A stretch of DNA of 64,000 nucleotides from positions 62,001 through 126,000 of the forward strand of contig CAVTBE010000011.1 in assembly GCA_963732845.1 (NCBI GenBank), in the 5' to 3' direction. Shown piece by piece: positions 42,920 to 52,145 of this stretch. The stretch's first letter is position 1; every line of letters begins with the position of its first letter. The stretch comes from CAVSRC01 sp963732845. Lineage in GTDB: Bacteria; Pseudomonadota; Alphaproteobacteria; Rhizobiales; Kaistiaceae. Both the position numbers and the translations under genes were made by a program. Below the pieces are notes generated by a model. It made no database searches. It had not been told where the DNA came from and worked only from the letters and a program-made list of their open reading frames with translations.

Positions 42920-44221
42920 CTAGGACGGCCGGGCAAGCGCGATGCCGTTCTCCGCCAGCAGCCGGTCGACGTCGATGACCGCGCCGGTGGCGATGGAAGC
43001 GTTAGCGGCGATGCCGGTGAGGATCGACCACGCGCCCATGACCTCGCTGGCGGCGCGGCCGTATTTGTCGGGCGGCGTGTTGGCCTTGTCGAAGATATGG
43101 CCGAGCATGACGCGGTCGCCGCCGCCATGGGCGCCTTCGCCGCGCCACACCGCGATCTCCTGCGGGTCGCCGCCGGAAAGGTGCAGCTCGGTGGCGATGG
43201 ATTCCCTGCCGCCCGGCGTGCGCTTGCCGCCGAAGATGCCGTGCACTTCGACATGGCGGTGGGTGAGTTCGCCCTTGGTGCCGTGGAACTTGATCTCAAG
43301 CCCCTCCCACGGGGAATAGGCGACCAGCGTGTAGTTGAGCGTGGCGCCGCTGGCATAGCGCGCCTGCACCTGCATGGTGTCTTCGATGGTGATGTCGTCG
43401 GCGAAGACGCAGCGGTCGCGAAAATAGCCGTCGAAGCTCTCGCCATCGAGATAGAGCTCCTTCAAGCCCTCGTGCTCGGCCATGTCGAGCTTGTAGTCGC
43501 AGCGCGGCGCCGCCGGACAGTCGTGGCAGCGTTCGCCGCGGTCGGTGAGGCCGAAGCTGTCGGCCATCTCCGGGCGGTAGAAGGCGCGCTTGCCGAAGGC
43601 ATGGACCGTCTTCGGGGTCGAACCGATCCACCAGTTGACGAGGTCGAAATGGTGGGTCGCCTTGTGAACGAGGAGACCGCCCGACCTGTCCTTGTAGCGG
43701 TGCCAGCGGCGGAAATAGTCGGCGCCGTGGACGCGGTCGAGATACCAGCGGAAATCGACCGCGGTGATCTCGCCGATGGCGCCGGACATCAGGATGTCCT
43801 TCACCTGGGTGCGGTGCGGCGCGTAGCGGTAGTTGAAGCTGACGGTGATCGACTTGCCGGTCTTCTTCTTTGCATCGAGCACGGCGCGCAGCCGGCCGAT
43901 ATCGATGGTCATCGGCTTCTCGGTGATGACATCGGCGCCGAGCTCCATCGCCCGGGCAATGTAGCGGTCGTGGAGATAATCCGGCACGGTGATCACCACC
44001 ACGTCGGGCTTCTCGACCTCGACCATGCGGTCGAAGTCCTGCGCCGCATAGGCGGCGATCGGCCGGCCGGTGATCTGGCGGGTCTGGCCGGCCGATAGCT
44101 CGAGGCGATGCGGGTTGGAATCGCACAGGCCGACCAGCTCGTTGGAGTCGGCGAAGGTGGAAATGACGGCGTCGCGAAACATCAGATGGCGCGAGCCGGT
44201 ACCGACGATGGCGTATTTCAC
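42920..44221 (-). CDS. Gfo/Idh/MocA oxidoreductase with a Cys-rich insert
   Basis: A 433-residue NAD(P)-dependent oxidoreductase. The N-terminal Rossmann domain begins MKYAIVGTGSRHLMFRDAVI; the EKP motif is VITEKPMTIDI and the catalytic region SGGLLVHKATHHFDLVNWWI. An insert carries GERCHDCPAAPRCDYKL, three closely spaced Cys that suggest a metal or structural site. Last gene of the leftward sugar cluster, 6 bases after the ATPase gene. The substrate is probably the imported sugar or a keto derivative. Confidence 0.85.
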   Translation of the reverse strand: MKYAIVGTGSRHLMFRDAVISTFADSNELVGLCDSNPHRLELSAGQTRQITGRPIAAYAAQDFDRMVEVEKPDVVVITVPDYLHDRYIARAMELGADVITEKPMTIDIGRLRAVLDAKKKTGKSITVSFNYRYAPHRTQVKDILMSGAIGEITAVDFRWYLDRVHGADYFRRWHRYKDRSGGLLVHKATHHFDLVNWWIGSTPKTVHAFGKRAFYRPEMADSFGLTDRGERCHDCPAAPRCDYKLDMAEHEGLKELYLDGESFDGYFRDRCVFADDITIEDTMQVQARYASGATLNYTLVAYSPWEGLEIKFHGTKGELTHRHVEVHGIFGGKRTPGGRESIATELHLSGGDPQEIAVWRGEGAHGGGDRVMLGHIFDKANTPPDKYGRAASEVMGAWSILTGIAANASIATGAVIDVDRLLAENGIALARPS

Positions 44222-44227
44222 TTTGCT

Positions 44228-45355
44228 TCAGGTTCCGGTGGATGCGGCAGCGGCTTCGGCGCCGGCGGGCTGGCGGCGAATGACGCGCTCGTTTGAATCG
44301 AACAGGTGGTAGGCGGTGTCGGCGAAATCGAGGCCGATGCGCTCGCCGGCCTCGACCGGCGCCTGGCCCTGGATCTCGACGGTGATCGACTGGCCGCCCG
44401 CCAGGTTGACGTAGACGAAGGTCTCGCCGCCGAGATGCTCGGCAATCTGCACCTCGCCGGCCAGCATGGCGCCGTCGGGCCCGGCCACGGCGATGTTCTC
44501 GGGGCGGACACCGAGGGTGATCTTCGCTCCGGCGGCGGGCGCCGCGCCGGCGACCGCGGTGGAGACGGTGAGGCCGCTGTCGAGGCGGACGTCGATCCTG
44601 CCGTCGCTGCCGCCGGCAACCGCGCCCGACAGGAAGTTCATGCGCGGGCTGCCGATGAAGCCGGCGACGAACAGGTTGGCCGGCTCGTTGTAAAGCTCGA
44701 GCGGCGTGCCGACCTGTTCGACGACGCCAGCACGCAGCACGACGATGCGGTCAGCCAGTGTCATCGCCTCGACCTGGTCGTGGGTGACGAAGATCATGGT
44801 CGAGCCGAGCCGGCGATGCAGCTTGTTGATCTCGACGCGCATCTGCATGCGCAGCTCGGCGTCGAGGTTCGACAGCGGTTCGTCGAAGAGGAAGATCTTC
44901 GGCTCGCGGACGATGGCGCGGCCGATGGCGACGCGCTGGCGCTGACCGCCGGAGAGCTGGCCGGGCTTGCGGTCGAGCAGCTCGCCGATCTGGAGGATCT
45001 CGGCCGCCTCGGCGACGCGCTGGGCGATCTCCGCCTTGGGCGCGCGCATGGTCTCGAGGCCGAAGGACAGGTTCTTGCGCACCGACATGTGCGGATAGAG
45101 CGCATAGGACTGGAAGACCATGGCCAGCCCGCGCTTGGCCGCCGGCACCTCGTTGACCGCGTCGCCGTCGATGACGACGTCACCCTGGGTGACGCTTTCG
45201 AGGCCGGCGATCATCCGGAGCAGCGTGGACTTGCCGCAGCCGGAGGGGCCGACGAAGACGACGAACTCGCCGGAATCGATCTTGAGATCGATACCGTGGA
45301 TCACCTCGACGGCGCCGAAGCGCTTGACCACCTGCTGCAGTTCGAGGCCGGCCAT
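44228..45355 (-). CDS. Carbohydrate ABC importer ATPase (UgpC/MalK type)
   Basis: A 375-residue CUT1 ATPase. Walker A GPSGCGKST (about 36-44), signature LSGGQRQRVAIGRAI, Walker B IFLFDEPLSNLDAELR and H-loop VTHDQVEAM. A C-terminal TOBE/regulatory domain follows (VGTPLELYNEPANLFVAGFI to the end). It shares one base with the preceding oxidoreductase gene. It powers the permeases at 47499 and 48347. Confidence 0.92.
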   Translation of the reverse strand: MAGLELQQVVKRFGAVEVIHGIDLKIDSGEFVVFVGPSGCGKSTLLRMIAGLESVTQGDVVIDGDAVNEVPAAKRGLAMVFQSYALYPHMSVRKNLSFGLETMRAPKAEIAQRVAEAAEILQIGELLDRKPGQLSGGQRQRVAIGRAIVREPKIFLFDEPLSNLDAELRMQMRVEINKLHRRLGSTMIFVTHDQVEAMTLADRIVVLRAGVVEQVGTPLELYNEPANLFVAGFIGSPRMNFLSGAVAGGSDGRIDVRLDSGLTVSTAVAGAAPAAGAKITLGVRPENIAVAGPDGAMLAGEVQIAEHLGGETFVYVNLAGGQSITVEIQGQAPVEAGERIGLDFADTAYHLFDSNERVIRRQPAGAEAAAASTGT

Positions 45356-46437
45356 CAGCCTTTCCTCTCCGCCATTGTCGACAGCCAGCCGTCGTAGAAC
45401 GGATGGTCGCGTCCGATCGGCAGCTTAACGTCGCTGTCGGTGTGGACGGAATAGTAGGCGGCGGTGAGAAGCTCGATCGACGGCCGCGCGTCGGCGATCG
45501 ACACCGGCATCGGTCCGCCCTCGGTCAGCGCCTTGTGGAGGACGAGGAACTGGCCGGTGTAGCGCTCGGGCAGGAGGGCGACCTCCGCCACCGCCGCGTC
45601 GACCGCTTTCTGTCGGTCGGCATCTGCCGCGATGAAGGTCCACGGTGCGGTGCCGGCATTGTAGGGGCTGTGGTTGCTCTCGATCGTCAGCCCCTCGAAA
45701 TAGAAGCGCAGGCGCGACATCTCGGTCGTGGCGCCCATGGTCACCGACAGGGTGGCCAGCGTTCCGTCCTTCAGCTCGAGCGACAGCGCGGCGCAGTCCT
45801 CCGTTTCGATCGGGTTCACCCGCGTCGACATGCGGGCGAAGACCGACTTCGGCGGCGCCAGCAGGTAGCTCAGCATGTCGTGGTTGTGGATGGCGTGGGT
45901 GGTCAGCGTGCCGCCGAGCTCACTTGCCCAGCGCCCGCGCCAGGGATTGTCATAATAGACCGGGCCGCGCGTCCAGTGGGTCTCCACCGTCGCCGCATAG
46001 CTCTTGCCGACGAAGCCCTTCTCGCGGAGGTGCAGGAACTGGCGGATGCCGTTACCGAAGCGGTACTGGAAGATGGGCGAGACTCGCTTGCCCGACTTCT
46101 TCTCCGCCTCAGCCAGCCGATCGGCTTCGGCCAGCGAACTCGCGAACGGCTTTTCGAGGACGACATGGCGGCCGGCGGCGAGCACCTGCATCGCCTGTTC
46201 GAAATGCAGGTTCGAGGGCGTGGCGATGTCGATGAGGTCGAGATCACGGCCGAGCAGTTCCTCGAACGACGTCATCCTGTCGGCAATGCCGTATTCGGAG
46301 CCGACCTTCTCGGCCTTGTCGGGATCGATGTCGCAGAAGGCGGCAACCTCGTAGAGCTCGGGCAGCTCCTGGTAAGCCTCGATATGTCCCGCGCCGACAC
46401 CGCCGCCGACGACACCGACCTTGAGACGCCGGCTCAT
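45355..46437 (-). CDS. Gfo/Idh/MocA-family oxidoreductase
   Basis: A 360-residue sugar oxidoreductase. Rossmann motif KVGVVGGGVGAGHIEAYQEL; ATPSNLHFEQAMQVLAAGRH..VVLEKPFASS gives the EKP triad; WASELGGTLTTHAIHNHDML is the catalytic-His region. Part of a group of three tandem Gfo/Idh genes that overlap head to tail, which indicates one multi-step oxidation or epimerisation pathway. Exact reaction unknown. Confidence 0.87.
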   Translation of the reverse strand: MSRRLKVGVVGGGVGAGHIEAYQELPELYEVAAFCDIDPDKAEKVGSEYGIADRMTSFEELLGRDLDLIDIATPSNLHFEQAMQVLAAGRHVVLEKPFASSLAEADRLAEAEKKSGKRVSPIFQYRFGNGIRQFLHLREKGFVGKSYAATVETHWTRGPVYYDNPWRGRWASELGGTLTTHAIHNHDMLSYLLAPPKSVFARMSTRVNPIETEDCAALSLELKDGTLATLSVTMGATTEMSRLRFYFEGLTIESNHSPYNAGTAPWTFIAADADRQKAVDAAVAEVALLPERYTGQFLVLHKALTEGGPMPVSIADARPSIELLTAAYYSVHTDSDVKLPIGRDHPFYDGWLSTMAERKG

Positions 46438-47471
46438 CGCGTGGTCTCCGGACGGCTGCCGCCGAGACGCCTGGCGCTGGCCTGCGCCTGCAGGGTCAGT
46501 TCGGTGGCGTAGAAGCAGTGCGTCTGCGGCATGGCGGTCTCGGTGCGGTTGTTCACGTCGTCGCGCAACTGCTCGCCATAGACGATCTTCGTCTGGGAGC
46601 AGTCGATGCGGCGCATGCCGTCGCGATTGACGAGGAACAGGTGATCGGTGCCCGGCTGGCCAGCGATATCGAGGTATTTGCGCAGTTCGATGGTGCCCTC
46701 GGTGCCGACCAGGAACAGGCGGCCGTCGCCCCAGGTGGGCAGCGTGTCGGGGGTGAACCAGTCGACACGGATGTAGCCGGCGGCATTGTCGGAGGCCAGC
46801 ACCATCTGGCCGAAATCCTCAAGCTCGGGCGTGTCGGGATGATCGAAATTGGCGACCTGGCTCGACAGGACTTCCGCGTGGGTAGCGCCGGTGAAGAACA
46901 GGAACTGCTCGACCTGGTGCGAGCCGATGTCGCACAGGATGCCGCCATAGCGGGCGCGCTGGTAGAACCAGTCGGGCCGCGGGTAGTTGCCGAGGCGATG
47001 GGGCCCGAGGCCGACGGTCGAGATGACGCGGCCAATGGCGCCGGACTTGACCAGGTCGCCGGCGGCGACGGTGGCGGGCTGGGTGTAGTGCTCGGAATAG
47101 CAGATCGAGAAGATGCGGCCGGTCTCCGCTTGCACCTTGCGCAACTCGGCAAGCTGGTCGAGCGAGGTGGCGCCTGGCTTGTCGAGCATGACGTCCTTGC
47201 CGGCGCGCATGGCGCGCACTGCCATCGGCGCGCGCTCGCTGAGGATGCCGGCACCGACGACGAGCTTGACCTCGGGATCGTCGAGGATGACGCGCTCGTC
47301 GGCGACGCGGGTGGCGCCGGGAAATGCCTTGGAGAACTGGGCGGCGAGATCGTCTTCGGGCGCGAAGAACGCCTTCAGGCGACAGCCGGCGTCCAGCATC
47401 ACCTGAACCTGACCGTAGATGTGACCGTGATTGATGCCGATGACGGCGAACGCGAAACCGGGAGATGCCAT
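46434..47471 (-). CDS. Gfo/Idh/MocA-family oxidoreductase
   Basis: A 345-residue member of the same family: FAVIGINHGHIYGQVQVMLD at the N-terminus, DVMLDKPGATSLDQL at the EKP position (DKP here) and GGILCDIGSHQVEQFLFFTG in the catalytic region. Overlaps the next gene by four bases. The Glu-to-Asp change in the EKP motif is seen in several Gfo/Idh subgroups. Confidence 0.85.
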   Translation of the reverse strand: MASPGFAFAVIGINHGHIYGQVQVMLDAGCRLKAFFAPEDDLAAQFSKAFPGATRVADERVILDDPEVKLVVGAGILSERAPMAVRAMRAGKDVMLDKPGATSLDQLAELRKVQAETGRIFSICYSEHYTQPATVAAGDLVKSGAIGRVISTVGLGPHRLGNYPRPDWFYQRARYGGILCDIGSHQVEQFLFFTGATHAEVLSSQVANFDHPDTPELEDFGQMVLASDNAAGYIRVDWFTPDTLPTWGDGRLFLVGTEGTIELRKYLDIAGQPGTDHLFLVNRDGMRRIDCSQTKIVYGEQLRDDVNNRTETAMPQTHCFYATELTLQAQASARRLGGSRPETTR

Positions 47472-47498
47472 TTCGGGGGACCTTGAACGAGTTGGAAA

Positions 47499-48347
47499 TC
47501 AGGCTTTCAGCGCTCCGAGCGTGATGCCGCGGATGATCAAACGCTGGAAAGAGAGGAAGACAAAGAAGAGCGGGATGAGCGACAGAGTCGACATGGCGAA
47601 GAGCTGGCCGAAGCGCGATTCGCCGGTGGCATCGACGAAGGAGCGCAGCGCCAGGGGCACCGTGTAGTCGCGCATGTCGTTGAGGTAGATGAGCGGCCCG
47701 AGGAAGTCGTCGTAGGTGAAGATGAAGGAGAAAATCGCAGCGGTGGCCAGCACCGGGGCCGACAGCGGCAGCACGATCCGCCAGTAGATGCGCCAAGGGC
47801 CGCAGCCATCCATGATCGCCGCCTCGTCGATCTCGCGCGGCAGGCCGCGGAAGAACTGGACCATCAGGAAGATGAAGAAGGCGTCGACCGCCAGGTACTT
47901 GGGCACGATCAGCGGCAGGAAGGTATTCACCCAGCCGAGGTGCAGGAAGAGGATGTACTGCGGCACCAGGGTGACGTGATAGGGCAGCATCAAGGTGCCG
48001 AGCATCAACGCGAACCAGAAGCCCTTGAGGCGGAATTCGAGTCGGGCGAAGGCATAGGCCGTGACCGAGCAGGCCAGCACGTTGCCGAGCACGCAGAAGC
48101 CCGCGATGATCAGCGAGTTCTCGAAAAACGTGGTGAAGCTGACGCCGAGCGCCGTCCACCCCTCGGTGAAGCTGTTGAAGATCCAGTGTTTCGGGATAAG
48201 GCCGACATCCGTGAAGATCTCGTCTTCCGGCTTGAAGGAGCTCGAGAGCATCCACAGCAGCGGATAGAGCATGACGATGCCGGCCAGGCCCATCAGCACA
48301 TAGCGCAGCAGGCCGCCGACGACTCTCTTCCATCCGCCGCCCGGCAT
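47499..48347 (-). CDS. Carbohydrate ABC importer permease (MalG type)
   Basis: A 282-residue CUT1 permease with six helices. The EAA motif is FFRGLPREIDEAAIMDGCGP..IYWRIVLPLSAPVLA, the ATPase docking loop. N-terminal MPGGGWKRVVGGLLRYVLMG is the cytoplasmic start. ATG at 48347 overlaps the upstream permease stop (TAATG). Partner of the permease at 48347-49309. Confidence 0.92.
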   Translation of the reverse strand: MPGGGWKRVVGGLLRYVLMGLAGIVMLYPLLWMLSSSFKPEDEIFTDVGLIPKHWIFNSFTEGWTALGVSFTTFFENSLIIAGFCVLGNVLACSVTAYAFARLEFRLKGFWFALMLGTLMLPYHVTLVPQYILFLHLGWVNTFLPLIVPKYLAVDAFFIFLMVQFFRGLPREIDEAAIMDGCGPWRIYWRIVLPLSAPVLATAAIFSFIFTYDDFLGPLIYLNDMRDYTVPLALRSFVDATGESRFGQLFAMSTLSLIPLFFVFLSFQRLIIRGITLGALKA

Positions 48348-49309
48348 TAGCGTCCCTCGTCCTGGTAGTAGACCCAGCTGCGCGAGGTCAGGAAGGCGAT
48401 CGCCGTGAAAACGGCGATGATGACCAGCAGCAGCCAGGCGAGCGCCGAGGCGTAGCCCATGCGGAAATAGGCGAAAGCCTGCTGGTAGAGATAGAGCGTA
48501 TAGAACAGCGTCGAATTGATCGGGCCGCCGGTGCCGCCCGACACGATGAAGGCCGGCGTGAAGGCCTTGAAGGCGTCGATCGACTGCAGGATCAGGTTGA
48601 AGAAGATCACCGGGGTGAGCAGCGGCAGGGTGATCTTGAAGAACTGCCGCGCCGGGCCGGCGCCATCCATGGCGGCCGCTTCGTAGAGGTCGGTCGGGAT
48701 CTGGCGGAGGCCGGCCAGGAAGATGATCATCGGCGAACCGAACTGCCAGAGCGCCAGCGCCACCAGGGTCCACAGCGCGTAGCTCGGATGGGTCACCCAC
48801 GAGGGGCCGCTGATTCCGAACAGCGCCAGGCCGTGGTTGACTAGGCCCTGGTCGCCGAAGATCTGGCGCCACAGGACCGCGATGGCGACCGAGGCGCCGA
48901 GCAGCGACGGCAGGTAGAAGACGGCACGGAAAAAGGCCACACCGCGGATGCCGCGGTCGAGCAGCATCGCCAGCGCCAGGGCGAGGATCAGCTTCAGCGG
49001 AACCGACCACAGGACGTAGTGGAACGTCACGCCGACCGCGTCGCGGAGTTGGTCGTCCTCGAAGAAGGCGTAGTGATAGTTGTCGAGCCCGGCCCAGACG
49101 GGCGGCTCGAGCAGCGAGTAGTTGGTGAAGGAGAGGACCAGCGACGCGATCGTCGGACCGAGGGTCAGTCCGAAGAAGCCGATCAGCCAGGGCGTCAGGA
49201 AGAGGTAACCGGGGCCGTTGCGCCTGATAGCCTGCGCGACACGCGCCCAGAAGCCGCCCGCCGCCGCGCGGCGGACGTCATCGCGATTCGCCACGGTCGA
49301 TGCCACCAT
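48347..49309 (-). CDS. Carbohydrate ABC importer permease (MalF type)
   Basis: A 320-residue CUT1 permease. GYLFLTPWLIGFFGLTLGPT is helix 1; the EAA loop is RQIPTDLYEAAAMDGAGPAR..QFFKITLPLLTPVIF. ATG at 49309 (MVASTVANRDDVRRAAAG) follows GGGGTGGGAC and is preferred to a GTG at 49336 inside the intercistronic hairpin region. Confidence 0.9.
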   Translation of the reverse strand: MVASTVANRDDVRRAAAGGFWARVAQAIRRNGPGYLFLTPWLIGFFGLTLGPTIASLVLSFTNYSLLEPPVWAGLDNYHYAFFEDDQLRDAVGVTFHYVLWSVPLKLILALALAMLLDRGIRGVAFFRAVFYLPSLLGASVAIAVLWRQIFGDQGLVNHGLALFGISGPSWVTHPSYALWTLVALALWQFGSPMIIFLAGLRQIPTDLYEAAAMDGAGPARQFFKITLPLLTPVIFFNLILQSIDAFKAFTPAFIVSGGTGGPINSTLFYTLYLYQQAFAYFRMGYASALAWLLLVIIAVFTAIAFLTSRSWVYYQDEGR

Positions 49310-49323
49310 GTCCCACCCCAGCT

Positions 49324-49356
49324 GGCCGGCGCACACCTGTCGGGCGCGCGCCGGCC
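49324..49356 (-). terminator. Intercistronic stem-loop between sugar-binding protein and permease genes
   Basis: Arms GGCCGGCGC (49324-49332) and GCGCCGGCC (49348-49356), a perfect 9-base stem with a 15-base loop, 19 bases after the binding-protein stop. Same position relative to a binding-protein gene as the hairpins in the ehu, rha and liv operons. Confidence 0.6.
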
Positions 49357-49375
49357 GTACCGTATCAGGCCGCCG

Positions 49376-50668
49376 TTAGCTGCGCTTCAGGATGTCGACC
49401 GCCTTGCTGACGAAGTCCTTGGCGCCGTCAGCGACGCTGACCTTGCCAAAGGACACCGCCTGCCAGGCCGGGATGATCTTCACATCCACCTCGCCGGCGC
49501 CCTTGGGCGGGGCGGGCGGCAGCGGGCTGACGTGGGTCGCGGCCATCTTCAGATACTTGATGATCTGCTGCTCGGTCGGCGACAGGCCGGGTGCGATGTG
49601 TTCGATCACCTTGGAATTGCTCGACACGCCGCGCTCGATCTGCAGGATGTCGGCGGCATCGAGGTCGGTGATGGCGAAGTTGATGAACTTCGCTGCATCG
49701 TGCGGCACGCTGCTGTTCGCCCGCTGCGACATGAACATCGACGGCTTCAGGTACTGGCCAGCCTTGAGGCCGGACTGGTTGGGGAACATGGCCAGGTCGA
49801 GCTTGTCCTTGTTGAGCTTCTGCATGCCGACAAGCTGGTTGGAGTTGGTGTAGTCGAAGATGGCGCGGCCGGTCGAGATCATCTGGGTCTCGATTGGGCC
49901 GTTCTTGTCCTGCGCCTGGACATCGGGCGGCGGCGTCAGGCCGTCGCTCTGCATTTGCATCCAATAGTTCCAGAAATCGCCGAGATCGGTGGCGTCGAAA
50001 CCGAGCTGCCCGTCCTCGGTGTAGAGGTCCTTCGAGCGCTGGCGCAGGAAGCACTGCAGAAGCGGCTCCCAGGCACCCATGTTGGAGCTGAAGTAGACGC
50101 CATCGGGCAGCTTGGACTTCAGGTCCATGCCGATCTTGCGATAGTCGTCCCAGGTCCACTTGGTACTATCGGGAAGCTCGCCTCCGGCCGCCTTCAGCTT
50201 GTCGACGCTGTAGATGGTGGCGACGGAGTTGGCACCCATCGAGATGCCGTAGAGCTTGCCGTCGACCTTGCCGGCATCGAGAACGTTCTTGTCAAAATTC
50301 TCCATGTGCAGGTCAACGCCCAGGAACGGTGTCAGATCCTCGAGCTGGCCGCGGCGCGCCCATTCGAAGATGTAGCGGTAGTCCATCTGGATCACGTCCG
50401 GCAGGTTGCCGCCGGCTGCCTGGGTCGCGAGCTTGGTCCAGTAGTCGTTCCAGCCGTAGGTCTCGGCATCGACGGTGATGCCGGAGTTCTTCTTCTGGTA
50501 CAGGTCGACCATGGCGCGGGTGCGCTTATCGCGGTCGGGGTTGCCCCACCAGATGTAGCGCAGGCGCGTATCGGCGAACGCCAGCCTGCCGGTCGAAGCG
50601 AGCACGGCGAGCGATGCGCCCGAGGCCATCAGCCCGCCAAACGTGCGCCGCGTGATGCGGTTGGTCAT
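49376..50668 (-). CDS. Carbohydrate-binding protein, Tat-exported
   Basis: A 430-residue extracellular solute-binding protein. The N-terminus MTNRITRRTFGGLMASGASL is a twin-arginine signal (RRTFGGLM). The mature part starts DTRLRYIWWGNPDRDKRTRA, followed by NLPDVIQMDYRYIFEWARRG, typical of CUT1 sugar-binding proteins. First gene of the leftward transport and oxidoreductase operon; divergent from the plus-strand oxidoreductase at 50960. Confidence 0.9.
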   Translation of the reverse strand: MTNRITRRTFGGLMASGASLAVLASTGRLAFADTRLRYIWWGNPDRDKRTRAMVDLYQKKNSGITVDAETYGWNDYWTKLATQAAGGNLPDVIQMDYRYIFEWARRGQLEDLTPFLGVDLHMENFDKNVLDAGKVDGKLYGISMGANSVATIYSVDKLKAAGGELPDSTKWTWDDYRKIGMDLKSKLPDGVYFSSNMGAWEPLLQCFLRQRSKDLYTEDGQLGFDATDLGDFWNYWMQMQSDGLTPPPDVQAQDKNGPIETQMISTGRAIFDYTNSNQLVGMQKLNKDKLDLAMFPNQSGLKAGQYLKPSMFMSQRANSSVPHDAAKFINFAITDLDAADILQIERGVSSNSKVIEHIAPGLSPTEQQIIKYLKMAATHVSPLPPAPPKGAGEVDVKIIPAWQAVSFGKVSVADGAKDFVSKAVDILKRS

Positions 50669-50739
50669 GTCATTCCTCCCATGAAACCTGTTGCGTCGAA
50701 TTCGCCGGGCCGCCCTCCCACAAGCGAGCCGTGCGAAAA

Positions 50740-50757
50740 AGTAACCCGCCGGTTATA
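50740..50757. promoter_or_regulatory. Operator-like AGTAAC-N6-GTTATA site
   Basis: AGTAACCCGCCGGTTATA, an inverted repeat (AGTAACC..GGTTATA, one mismatch at the outer end) 72 bases upstream of the binding-protein start. A second copy with the same half-site spacing is at 50898-50915. Confidence 0.55.
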
Positions 50758-50897
50758 GGCGAGCAAGGTCGCAATTGTGCGGACACAAGTCGTCGCCGCA
50801 TGCTCGCGAAACCGGCATGATATCAAAGTGTGCAGCCGGTGGACGGGGGCGGGTGCGACCCGATTGGTCATGCGATTGACAGCGCGGCTGCGGCAAT

Positions 50898-50915
50898 AGT
50901 AACTGTCCTGTTACT
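50898..50915. promoter_or_regulatory. Operator-like AGTAAC-N6-GTTACT site
   Basis: AGTAAC, six bases, GTTACT: perfect arms, 45 bases upstream of the plus-strand Gfo/Idh start. With the site at 50740-50757 it brackets the 291-base divergent control region, which otherwise holds no gene. The cognate regulator is not adjacent. Confidence 0.6.
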
Positions 50916-50959
50916 TATCCGGCGATGCCACGGGCTCGTTCAGACGCAGGGAGGCGCGA

Positions 50960-52108
50960 ATGGCCGGCCGACGGCTCGGTGTCATCATGCATGGTGTCAC
51001 CGGGCGCATGGGGACTAACCAGCACCTGATCCGCTCGATCCTGGCAATCCGCGCCGAAGGCGGCGTCGAGCTTGCCAATGGCGACCGGGTGATGCCCGAT
51101 CCGATCCTGGTCGGGCGCAATGCCGAGAAGGTCGAGGCGCTGGCGCGCGCCCATGGCGTCGAGCGCTGGACCACCGACCTCGACGCCGCGCTCGGCAACG
51201 GCGACGACGCCGTCTTCTTCGACGCCGGAACGACGCAGATGCGTCCCGCCCTGCTGGAGCGGGCGATCGATGCCGGCAAGCACGTCTATTGCGAGAAGCC
51301 GACGGCGACGAGCTTCGCCGAGGCGATCAGGGTTGCCGAGTTCGCCGAAAAGCGCGGCGCCAAGAACGGCGTCGTCATGGACAAGCTGTTCCTGCCCGGC
51401 CTGATGAAGCTCGCCATGCTGAAGAAGTCGGGCTTCTTCGGGCGCATGCTGGCGATGCGCAGCGAGTTCGGCTACTGGGTCTTCGAAGGCGACCTGCAGC
51501 CGATCCAGCGACCCTCGTGGAACTACCGGGCCGAGGACGGCGGCGGCATCGTCCTCGACATGATGTGTCACTGGCGCTACGTGCTCGATCACGTGTTCGG
51601 CAAGGTCGAAAGCGTCTCGTGCCTCGCGGTGACGCATATCCCCGAGCGCTGGGACGAGGCAGGCAAGCCGTACAAGGCGACCGCCGACGACGCCGCCTTC
51701 GCCACCTTCGTGCTCGAGGGGGGCGTCATCGCCACCATCAATTTCTCCTGGGTGACCCGCGTCTATCGCGACGATCTGGTGGTCTTCCACGTCGACGGCA
51801 CCCACGGTTCGGCCACGGCCGGCCTGCATTCCTGCAAGGTCCAGCCGCGCGTGGCGACGCCGCGGCCGGTGTGGAACCCGGACGAGAAGGTGACGCACGA
51901 CTTCCGCGCCGACTGGCAGAAGGTGCCGGAGACGAGAGCCTATCCCAACGGCTTCCGCAGCCAGTGGGAGATGTTCATCCGCCACGTGGTCGAGGACGCG
52001 CCGTTCCCCTACACGCTCAGCGAGGGGGCCAAGGGGCTGGAACTGGTCGAAGCGGCCCAGCAAAGCGCGCGCGAACGCCGCTGGATCGACCTGGGTACAA
52101 GCGGCTGA
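50960..52108 (+). CDS. Gfo/Idh/MocA-family oxidoreductase
   Basis: A 382-residue oxidoreductase. LGVIMHGVTGRMGTNQHLIR is an unusual Rossmann loop with GVTGRMG, as in dihydrodipicolinate reductase; KHVYCEKPTATSFAEAIRVA is the EKP motif; GGGIVLDMMCHWRYVLDHVF is the catalytic region. Transcribed rightward with the TIM barrel at 52146, divergent from the transporter. The fourth Gfo/Idh gene of the cluster. Confidence 0.87.
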   Translation: MAGRRLGVIMHGVTGRMGTNQHLIRSILAIRAEGGVELANGDRVMPDPILVGRNAEKVEALARAHGVERWTTDLDAALGNGDDAVFFDAGTTQMRPALLERAIDAGKHVYCEKPTATSFAEAIRVAEFAEKRGAKNGVVMDKLFLPGLMKLAMLKKSGFFGRMLAMRSEFGYWVFEGDLQPIQRPSWNYRAEDGGGIVLDMMCHWRYVLDHVFGKVESVSCLAVTHIPERWDEAGKPYKATADDAAFATFVLEGGVIATINFSWVTRVYRDDLVVFHVDGTHGSATAGLHSCKVQPRVATPRPVWNPDEKVTHDFRADWQKVPETRAYPNGFRSQWEMFIRHVVEDAPFPYTLSEGAKGLELVEAAQQSARERRWIDLGTSG

Positions 52109-52145
52109 GCCTATGCGGCCGGCGCGCCCCACGGAGTTCCCTGAC

